A stretch of DNA of 64,000 bases, from assembly GCF_000209655.1 (NCBI RefSeq), contig NC_015458.1, positions 2,294,001-2,358,000 of the forward strand, in the 5' to 3' direction. Below the pieces are notes generated by a model, which was given only the letters and a program-made list of their open reading frames with translations, was not told the DNA's origin and searched no databases. This DNA is from Pusillimonas sp. T7-7 (GTDB lineage: Bacteria; Pseudomonadota; Gammaproteobacteria; Burkholderiales; Burkholderiaceae_B). Both the position numbers and the translations under genes were made by a program. Every line of letters starts with the position of its first letter. The stretch's first letter is position 1. Shown here piece after piece: positions 58,051-64,000 of this stretch.

Positions 58051-58512
58051 ATGATTTCATACATCCAAATTCCCATCCTAATCGTCGTCTTTTTTCTATT
58101 GCAATCAATGTGGCGCTTTTGGGCGTGTATCAGCCGCATGGGTTTCATGCGAGAGATAGGACGGCGTGCACCTTTCATGCTTCAGCGGGATATCCTCGCA
58201 GCAGTATTCGCTTGCCTGCCCTTCGTCATCGCCCTGGCCTTATGGATAGGAATCACACTCCCGGATCAACCGAAGACCTTATCGCCGCTACTGGCTGCGT
58301 TCCTATCACTTGCTTGCCTGTGCGTCTGCATCTTTATCTTGGGGCGCAATGGTGGACGTTTTTCTGGCCATTGGGCAGGCAGTAGAGAAAGCGCATTGCG
58401 CACCGTGGCCGCCCTACGCCTGATCGACGCCGCCGAACTTAACCATGCATTGACGGCCATGCAGGACGCGGAAACCAAAGGCACGACTAAATACCGGGAA
58501 GCCAGAAGATGA
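58051..58512 (+). CDS. Membrane protein of the conjugation block, unknown function
   Basis: 153 residues from the ATG at 58051, 8 bases after virB5. Three hydrophobic segments (about 3-18, 48-70, 78-98) and a cytoplasmic-type C-terminus. Overlaps the EexN start by 4 bases. Not recognised; position between virB5 and eexN suggests a transfer-related role. Confidence 0.65.
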   Translation: MISYIQIPILIVVFFLLQSMWRFWACISRMGFMREIGRRAPFMLQRDILAAVFACLPFVIALALWIGITLPDQPKTLSPLLAAFLSLACLCVCIFILGRNGGRFSGHWAGSRESALRTVAALRLIDAAELNHALTAMQDAETKGTTKYREARR

Positions 58513-58772
58513 GAGCTCTAATCACCCCACTCTTGTTCGTTATCGCGACATTAGTCGGTTGCGGAGAAAAAGAAGTCGTACAAACGGTCGATTGGTATAA
58601 ATCGCAAGACACTGAACGGAAGGCGATGATCATCAAGTGCAAAGCTAATCCAGGCGAACTAGCCTTGGCGCCTAACTGCGTGAATGCAAAGCAAGCCAAT
58701 AACGAAAAGGCGCTATCACGACGAGGATGGCTGACGCCCGACGCCGCTAACCCTGGAAAAGGTAAGGACTGA
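58509..58772 (+). CDS. eexN: EexN-family entry exclusion lipoprotein
   Basis: 87 residues. Lipoprotein signal with lipobox LVGC (C18), then TVDWYKSQDTERKAMIIKCKA and ELALAPNCVNAKQAN, characteristic of EexN proteins that sit between virB5 and virB6 in IncX/IncN-type clusters and block entry of like elements. Confidence 0.8.
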   Translation: MRALITPLLFVIATLVGCGEKEVVQTVDWYKSQDTERKAMIIKCKANPGELALAPNCVNAKQANNEKALSRRGWLTPDAANPGKGKD

Positions 58773-58773
58773 C

Positions 58774-59856
58774 ATGGACGGGCCAACCATTTTCCAATTT
58801 ATAGGGGGCCTTCTTGATACGGCCTTGAGCTCATTCATCACTGTCACTGCAGGGAGTGTAATAACCGCATTCACTCTTTTCGCCGTAGGTTGTGCCACGC
58901 TTTACCTTACCGTCATGGGCTACATGATCGGATGGGGGTATGTTGAGCAGCCCATGTCAAATTTCCTGAAAACCTGCGTGAAGCTTATTTTTATTTCTGT
59001 CTTCGCCCTTAACGTTGATATGTATTCGGAATGGATAGTCGGCGGGCTCCAATCGTTGCAAACAGGCTTTACAGCCGCCTTTGCGGGTGCTGACACCAAC
59101 ACCGAACCCAACTCCGTTTACGAAGTCGTAGATAGCGCCTTAGGCAAAGGCTGGGGTATTGCTGCCGACCTTTGGGAACGAGCAGGCAATCGTAGCTGGT
59201 GGTCGGAGGGCGGGACTGCAATTGGTGAGATGTTAAACGCCGCCATCATTGCGATAGCAACCGGCCTTATCGCTGTACCAGCCGGCGGCTTGATCGTGGT
59301 TGCCATGACTGGCCTAACCATCCTGCTTGGTATTGGCCCCTTTTTCGTCATGGCTTTGATGTTTCCGGCCACAGCCAAGTTTTTCGATAGCTGGCTTGGC
59401 CAAGCCATGACCTACATATTGAGGATTGCCCTTATCGCTGCTGTCATGGGGCTGGCCTTCAAGGGATTTGATGCCTTAATCAACACCGTGGACCTGGACA
59501 GTGAGCAGAATCCGCTATTCACCTCTCTAATACTGATTACCTACACAATTGTCATGTTCTGGCTGTTGGGCGAAATGAATAGCATCGCAGGGCAACTAGC
59601 CGGAGGCATTAGCAGCGCTGCAGTTACCTTGCGTGGCATGGCTTCAGGTGCAGCGGCTCCGCTGCGTAGCGCAGGAAGAGCTATCAACGGATCCAGCACG
59701 CGACGAGATATGCAGTCTGGGATGATGGTCACAGGTGGCCGACTAAACCACCTTGTAGCGGGAAACTCCATGTGGAACCCCGCCTATCGACAACACGTTA
59801 TGCAGAACATGGGCAAGAACTGGGGCCGCGCCAAAGGCGGCAAGGTTTCCGAATAG
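58774..59856 (+). CDS. virB6: Type IV secretion VirB6-like inner membrane protein
   Basis: 360 residues with 5-7 hydrophobic segments, e.g. AGSVITAFTLFAVGCATLYL and LLGIGPFFVMALMFP; matches VirB6/TrbL channel proteins. The last ~90 residues are soluble. No virB4, virB8-virB11 follow, so the secretion system in this window is incomplete. Confidence 0.82.
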   Translation: MDGPTIFQFIGGLLDTALSSFITVTAGSVITAFTLFAVGCATLYLTVMGYMIGWGYVEQPMSNFLKTCVKLIFISVFALNVDMYSEWIVGGLQSLQTGFTAAFAGADTNTEPNSVYEVVDSALGKGWGIAADLWERAGNRSWWSEGGTAIGEMLNAAIIAIATGLIAVPAGGLIVVAMTGLTILLGIGPFFVMALMFPATAKFFDSWLGQAMTYILRIALIAAVMGLAFKGFDALINTVDLDSEQNPLFTSLILITYTIVMFWLLGEMNSIAGQLAGGISSAAVTLRGMASGAAAPLRSAGRAINGSSTRRDMQSGMMVTGGRLNHLVAGNSMWNPAYRQHVMQNMGKNWGRAKGGKVSE

Positions 59857-59865
59857 CGTTACGTT

Positions 59866-59909
59866 GCAAGACAGTTTCAGCGTAACTTTTTGCGCTGAAA
59901 CTGTCTTGC
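59866..59909 (+). repeat. 17-bp perfect inverted repeat (hairpin) after virB6
   Basis: GCAAGACAGTTTCAGCG (59866-59882) and CGCTGAAACTGTCTTGC (59893-59909), with a 10-base loop holding TTTTT. The left arm plus three bases repeats a 20-base word from the relaxase gene. There is no T-run after the right arm, so a plain terminator is not the obvious explanation; it may be an element end or a recombination scar. Confidence 0.75.
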
Positions 59910-59924
59910 CCTATTGGGTAGCAT

Positions 59925-59942
59925 ATTTGGTCATGACCAAAT
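59925..59942. promoter_or_regulatory. Perfect 18-base palindrome
   Basis: ATTTGGTCATGACCAAAT lies between the hairpin and the abiEii stop. Possible operator or protein-binding site; nothing else in the 161-base gap 59857-60017. Confidence 0.45.
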
Positions 59943-60017
59943 TAATAGATGTGTGTGGACTATGGCAGGATAGGCTGTCGCCGGTTTTTGTCACACACTA
60001 ATGGCTAAATACCTGCT

Positions 60018-60944
60018 TCAATTCCGAATCGAATCAAGTCGTTCTTGCAGCAAGACATACTGCAGGCTAAAGACCTCTGGCTTTGCGGCCTTCAACTTTT
60101 TCAGGTTAAGCAACTTCCACTTCAAGGCCGGCAGATTCCTCAAGTTTGGAAAAGGCATAAGCTCCCATGCGGGCTCGCCTTTCACTAACGACAAGAGGAA
60201 GTATTTATGCTGGGACGTAAGCGCATTGGGCAGGTCCTGCTTCAACTGAGTACGAGTCTGCAGCAAAGTGTCCAGCGCAATTTCTTCGCGGGTCATGCCG
60301 CGGAAGTGGTTGTTGTAGACCGCGTCAAACGGTGCATCCGCGCTAAAAAGCACTTCATGAACAGGCCGGTTATGCCCGGCCAGATACGCCACAAAACAGT
60401 CCACAAAACTCGCCTCAAGGCCAAAGGTCTCGTACATTTTCAGGACGTCGAAGATATCCCTGGGATGCTGGCGATCCATGGCCGCAACCAACTTGCCGCC
60501 ATAGACTTCCGCGCGCGCCAGCATAGGCACGATGATGTCTGCAGTGAACAAGGTCTGCGCGGCAGGCGCGAGAGAAACTTTCTCGATAGGCAGCAGTGCA
60601 CCTCGAAAAATCGGATTGACCTCCACCTTCACTTCGGCCATGTCAGATCGCACAAACAGTGTCACGTCTTCGCCACCAGGCCTTTTGGGAATAGCAACGT
60701 CGTAGCCGCGCTGTTCAAGACGTACACAAGCGTCATGCAGATCACTGGCAATGGCCTGCAGCGCATCGTCACGGCTCAGCGTGTGATCGACAAATACCAC
60801 ATCGATATCCACGGAAAGACGCGGCATGTCTTGCAAGAATAGATTCAGCGCGGTTCCGCCTTTCATGGCAAAACGGGGCGACTCGAATATATCGGGCGCA
60901 ATATCGATCAGCAGACGAACTGTCTCAATGTAGTCTTGTTTCAT
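60018..60944 (-). CDS. abiEii: AbiEii toxin (nucleotidyltransferase)
   Basis: 308 residues from the ATG at 60944 that overlaps the abiEi stop (ATGA); the longer open frame to 61040 overlaps abiEi and is not used. DUF1814 nucleotidyltransferase motif in MKGGTALNLFLQDMPRLSVD with the second acid in IDVVF, then AEVYGGKLVAAMDRQHPRDIFD, both typical. Toxin of the type IV AbiE pair. Confidence 0.9.
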   Translation of the reverse strand: MKQDYIETVRLLIDIAPDIFESPRFAMKGGTALNLFLQDMPRLSVDIDVVFVDHTLSRDDALQAIASDLHDACVRLEQRGYDVAIPKRPGGEDVTLFVRSDMAEVKVEVNPIFRGALLPIEKVSLAPAAQTLFTADIIVPMLARAEVYGGKLVAAMDRQHPRDIFDVLKMYETFGLEASFVDCFVAYLAGHNRPVHEVLFSADAPFDAVYNNHFRGMTREEIALDTLLQTRTQLKQDLPNALTSQHKYFLLSLVKGEPAWELMPFPNLRNLPALKWKLLNLKKLKAAKPEVFSLQYVLLQERLDSIRN

Positions 60945-61684
60945 GGCTTCAGATCCAGTCTTTCCCCGTCTTTGGAGACCGCCACCCAGCGTGTACCCCC
61001 GCCTTTGTCTTGGCTGATCTGCCGTGCAAGCGGCGCCCATGGCAGGTCAAGCTCTTCTGACAGAACACGCGCCAGGCGCACAACCTTGATCCGTACCGTA
61101 TGCATCAGCAATGTTTCGAGGATGCCGGCGCGAAGGCTGCGTGTACTTTCCACCAACGAACGCGCCTCCTGAAGCGATTCGGTTTTACCCACATCACTCA
61201 AGAATTCGAGCAGTGCACGCTCCGGAACGGAGACAAGCACATCGGGATGCCCACCGGGCAACGGTTGCAGACCAAAGTTTTGCTCAAGGCCGGTATCGAA
61301 CAAACGTGTGGTCTGATGAGTACAGTCATAACGACTGATCAGCCATGCGGGTAGGCGCAACGCTCGTGGCCCCCACAGCGAGATCACCTCCCGAAACGCG
61401 ATGTTGTGCTTGATCCCGCGCCATGCCAGTGCTGTCCTGGCCCCGACATGCAGCCCCTCATTGCGGCGCATAAGGAAAGCCAAGCAGCCATCCCGGCTCA
61501 ACGTATCGCCGGGCAGCATATACACGCCCCTACCCAAGTGCGTCAGCCACCCCGCCTTAGCAAGGTGCGCAGCATGAGATGGACTAAGGCCTTCCTTCTT
61601 CAGAAAAGCGGTGCCCAGCGGCTCACCCCGCGGAAGTATTGCCAACAAGGCTTTGAATGAGAAACTATCTGTTGTCGCGAGCAT
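60941..61684 (-). CDS. abiEi: AbiEi antitoxin
   Basis: 247 residues with an N-terminal winged-helix domain (LGTAFLKKEGLSPSHAAHLA, KAGWLTHLGRGVYMLP) and the AbiEi C-terminal region. Represses its own operon in known systems; two exact copies of AACAACTATTGC lie just upstream. First gene of the pair. Confidence 0.9.
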   Translation of the reverse strand: MLATTDSFSFKALLAILPRGEPLGTAFLKKEGLSPSHAAHLAKAGWLTHLGRGVYMLPGDTLSRDGCLAFLMRRNEGLHVGARTALAWRGIKHNIAFREVISLWGPRALRLPAWLISRYDCTHQTTRLFDTGLEQNFGLQPLPGGHPDVLVSVPERALLEFLSDVGKTESLQEARSLVESTRSLRAGILETLLMHTVRIKVVRLARVLSEELDLPWAPLARQISQDKGGGTRWVAVSKDGERLDLKP

Positions 61685-61686
61685 AT

Positions 61687-61781
61687 AACAACTATTGCAT
61701 TATTTCCATTCAATTTCAAGCCATATACATGGGTCCCACATACGTTTCCAGCGATTGTTGATCGAAAAGAACAACTATTGC
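61687..61781. promoter_or_regulatory. Direct repeats in the abiE-Fic intergenic region
   Basis: AACAACTATTGC occurs at 61687-61698 and 61770-61781, 83 bases apart, with nearby TTTCCATTCAATTTC and GAAATTTC. The first copy begins three bases before the abiEi ATG, so binding there would block its promoter or ribosome site. Likely AbiEi operators (inference). The rest of 61685-61978 shows no gene. Confidence 0.5.
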
Positions 61782-61978
61782 TGAAATTTCATACAAAACA
61801 GACATTCAAAACCGAGAGAAAACCTAGTTATCCGGAATTTCTGGCTAGCTGCCAATAACGCACAGACTATCTAAGCCAACTTGCCGCCTACACGATGGAT
61901 CTTCCACACCCGGCGCACTTGAGTCGGCCACCTGTATCCAAATTTGACACACGGATAGAAACATACCACAATCACCGC

Positions 61979-63106
61979 ATGAAAAACGGTGAATATGCCT
62001 GGCAATCGCCGCAGTGGCCCAACTGGCAATACGATCTAGCCGCCTTGGCAGAGCCCTTGGCGGCGGTTAGCCGTGCCCAAGGACTACTTCTTGGCCGCCT
62101 GGCAGACGTGAGCATGGCTTTGCGTGATGAAGCCAACATGGCTGCTCTCACCGAAGACGTTGTACAGACCAGTGCGATCGAAGGCGAAACGCTGAATGTA
62201 GCCTCTGTTCGATCCTCAGTCGCCCGCCGCTTGGGCGTAGACATCGGTGCTCTGGCCCCTGTGGACCGCCGCGTAGAAGGCGTAGTAGACATAGTGCTGG
62301 ATGCAACCAGCAATGCGACCACCCCACTGACTACTGAGCGTCTCTTCGGCTGGCATGCCGCGTTGTTTCCGACCGACTATTCCGGCATGAGCCAAATTCG
62401 CGTCGGCGGCTGGCGTGATGACTCCACGGGTCCAATGCAAATCATTTCGTGCACCATTGGCCGTGCGACGATACATTTTGAAGCTCCGCCTGCCAACCGC
62501 CTGCCTGCAGAGATGGCTCATTTCCTGGCCTGGCTAAATAACACCAACTCCAAAGAGCCCGCCCTACTGCGTGCCGGCCTGGGACACCTGTGGTTCGTCA
62601 CGCTGCATCCGTTTGATGACGGCAATGGCCGGATTGCCCGCGCCATTGGCGACCTGCTGCTAACCCGCGCTGACGGTAGCCCACAACGGTTCTATAGCCT
62701 ATCCGCACAAATTCAGCGCGAACGCAAAGCCTATTACGAAATTCTTGCGCGTACACAAAAAGGGGATCTGAATGTGACCTCTTGGCTGAAGTGGTTTCTG
62801 GCAACCTTATTAAAAGCAGTGGAACAAGCGCACGGAATCCTGGACCAGGTACTAGCCAAGACGAAGTTCTGGCAACAGGTGGCCACCATCCCAATGAATG
62901 AACGTCAGATCAAAGTTCTAAATCGTCTACTGGGTGGGTTTGAAGGGAAGCTGACTACCAGTAAATGGGCGGCTCTTGTGAAATGCTCAAGCGATACTGC
63001 TTTACGGGATATCACCGAGCTACTACAGCATGGCGTGCTTCAAAAGACCAACGCCGGCGGACGAAGCACGAACTACGAAATATGCCACTTCAGTGAGAAA
63101 GTATGA
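61979..63106 (+). CDS. Fic-family AMP transferase (DUF4172-Fic)
   Basis: 375 residues from the ATG at 61979; an upstream ATG at 61895 would add 28 residues but the family usually starts near NGEYAWQSPQWPNWQYD. N-terminal DUF4172-like region with the inhibitory motif TSAIEGE (class II), Fic core motif HPFDDGNGRIARA, and a C-terminal winged HTH (about 310-375). Target is unknown. The stop overlaps the next gene in ATGA. Confidence 0.9.
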   Translation: MKNGEYAWQSPQWPNWQYDLAALAEPLAAVSRAQGLLLGRLADVSMALRDEANMAALTEDVVQTSAIEGETLNVASVRSSVARRLGVDIGALAPVDRRVEGVVDIVLDATSNATTPLTTERLFGWHAALFPTDYSGMSQIRVGGWRDDSTGPMQIISCTIGRATIHFEAPPANRLPAEMAHFLAWLNNTNSKEPALLRAGLGHLWFVTLHPFDDGNGRIARAIGDLLLTRADGSPQRFYSLSAQIQRERKAYYEILARTQKGDLNVTSWLKWFLATLLKAVEQAHGILDQVLAKTKFWQQVATIPMNERQIKVLNRLLGGFEGKLTTSKWAALVKCSSDTALRDITELLQHGVLQKTNAGGRSTNYEICHFSEKV

Positions 63107-64000
63107 ACGAGCCTGTAGTAGAACGAGAAGAAAAATGGTCAGCCTTTCTGGCTCGTTGGCCTTTAGAGAATCTGAACGACATGACCTTGGGGCAATATAG
63201 CCAGGCAGGCAATCAAGATTGCTTCGTGTATTGGCTGGAAGCGCTTACTGAAAGCTTAGGGTCAATCTGGGGCGGGTCTGCTTTTAAGTTCGGCATTTAC
63301 TCAAGAAAAAACAAAGTTGAGAAAGCCACTACCGCAGATCGCAGCTATGGCGAGGACTATGCTTGGTATACGAAATACGGCACCTCAGCGGAAGAAGCGT
63401 TTGAGCGGGTTAAAGAGATCATTCTTAGCATAGCCAAAGCGGCCCGCGACGAACAGCTTGACCAGATCGATGCAGCAGATCTAGGGCCTGCAGTTAAGTG
63501 GAAGTTAGCGTTCCTTTATCAAAGCCGTGAAGAGCCAAGCATCCTTCCCATTTATAAGACGGAATGGCTTCAGGCCGTCCTTAACACCAAAGAAAGAAGC
63601 GTTGCTGAATTGCAGCGACGCATTATGTTGGAAATCCCCCCCGCAACCCAAGATAGCCAGCAGAATGCAAGTATTTTCAATTATGCTGACACCGTCTGGG
63701 CCGACGTTCAACGTCAAATAAAAACAGAACTTACCCCAGAAAGTGCCAAGGCGTTTCTTGACGAATCCGAGCGCTTCACGCCCATCAAGCCCGCTACTAA
63801 GGCGATGGCCGGGTACCAAACCTCTGATGGCTCCCAACTAGGGTTGGCTCTAGACAATAACAAAACAACAATATATTTAAGCGCTGGTGAGTGGGAAGGC
63901 AACGTACAGGGGCTTACTGAAGTAGAGCAATACCCTGCCGACAGGTCTCGCAGTAGTAGCCTTGCAGCCAACGCACCCCTATTAGCTCAGGGAAACCCGA
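63103..64000 (+). CDS. McrB-like GTPase N-terminus (partial, runs off the window)
   Basis: At least 299 codons, open to the window edge, starting MNEPVVEREEKWSAFLARWP. The N-terminal half carries QDCFVYWLEALTESLGSIWG, GGSAFKFGIYSRKNKVEK, DYAWYTKYGTSAEEAFERVK and VKWKLAFLYQSREEPSILPI, which match the leader domain of McrB-type 5-methylcytosine restriction GTPases as I recall them. The AAA+ motor would lie outside. It overlaps the Fic gene by 4 bases, so the two are translationally coupled. Confidence 0.72.
   Translation, partial: MNEPVVEREEKWSAFLARWPLENLNDMTLGQYSQAGNQDCFVYWLEALTESLGSIWGGSAFKFGIYSRKNKVEKATTADRSYGEDYAWYTKYGTSAEEAFERVKEIILSIAKAARDEQLDQIDAADLGPAVKWKLAFLYQSREEPSILPIYKTEWLQAVLNTKERSVAELQRRIMLEIPPATQDSQQNASIFNYADTVWADVQRQIKTELTPESAKAFLDESERFTPIKPATKAMAGYQTSDGSQLGLALDNNKTTIYLSAGEWEGNVQGLTEVEQYPADRSRSSSLAANAPLLAQGNP

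Larger units (their letters stand above)
46847..64000. mobile_element. Genomic island with defence and mobilisation genes, integrated at tRNA-Leu(CAA); right end outside window
   Basis: Starts at the tRNA-Leu 3' end with an integrase, then carries anti-phage modules, a second tRNA-Leu, mobilisation and partial type IV secretion genes, AbiE, Fic and McrB-like genes. Base composition is lower in GC and codon use less biased than the flanking core. No direct repeat of the tRNA 3' end in the same orientation is seen before 64000, so the far attachment site probably lies beyond the window. The unit may be composite. Confidence 0.82.

Noticed and set aside
59866..59909. Rho-independent terminator of the virB block
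   Set aside because: The T-run is in the loop, not after the stem, and the arm is shared with a relaxase coding word; kept as a repeat instead.
60945..61040. Longer N-terminus for AbiEii
   Set aside because: It would overlap abiEi in another frame; the ATG at 60944 overlapping the abiEi stop fits the family start.
46983..64000. CRISPR array in the defence island
   Set aside because: No regularly spaced direct repeats of 24-40 bases and no cas gene were seen.

Overview
The window is chromosomal DNA from a betaproteobacterium of the order Burkholderiales, most likely family Alcaligenaceae. This rests on recalled similarity of the proteins (GcvTHP, TamAB, MetG, Mrp, quinol-type nitric oxide reductase, TRAP/CaiB operons) and a GC-rich core; no database search was possible.

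Layout. 1-4.4 kb: the gcvT-gcvH-gcvP operon (gcvP cut by the window edge), read leftward behind a tandem glycine riboswitch. 4.4-15.1 kb: leftward housekeeping genes (flavoprotein, Orn/Lys/Arg decarboxylase, dcd, tamB/tamA, mrp). 15.2-20.2 kb: rightward small membrane protein, metG, CDF metal exporter, MFS pump. 20.3-27.2 kb: a leftward sugar-acid operon (FAH-family dehydratase, TRAP transporter QMP, IlvD/Edd dehydratase, IclR regulator) with two palindromic operator candidates in front. 27.3-30.6 kb: a decayed integrative element beside tRNA-Gly(CCC), with an intact hipBA pair, a broken second hipBA, an integrase remnant and two diverged direct repeats that include the tRNA 3' end. 30.6-40.5 kb: trmB, pip, thiS, ffh, a CcsA-like gene, a PP0621-like gene, ampD, htpG, a single-subunit quinol nitric oxide reductase and a tiny entericidin. 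40.6-46.7 kb: a TRAP-CaiB-HMG-CoA-lyase operon divergent from a LysR gene.

From 46.76 kb to the right edge lies a genomic island starting at an intact tRNA-Leu(CAA) followed by a tyrosine integrase. It carries a dense defence load: a two-gene module of a divergent diadenylate-cyclase-like (DAC) protein and a Cap15-like 2TM-beta protein; directly divergent from it a complete type II CBASS operon (CD-NTase, Cap2 E2-E1, Cap3 JAMM protease, TM-SAVED effector); a second tRNA-Leu(CAA) split by an Azoarcus-type group I intron; mobilisation genes (MobC-like, relaxase) and a partial type IV secretion set (VirB5, EexN, VirB6); an AbiE toxin-antitoxin pair; and a Fic protein gene overlapping the start of an McrB-like gene that leaves the window.

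The two most striking items are the DAC-like/2TM-beta pair, whose architecture parallels the Panoptes idea (a cyclase making a nucleotide that restrains a membrane effector) but with a different cyclase fold, and the intron-containing tRNA-Leu. Functional claims for both are inference from sequence pattern.
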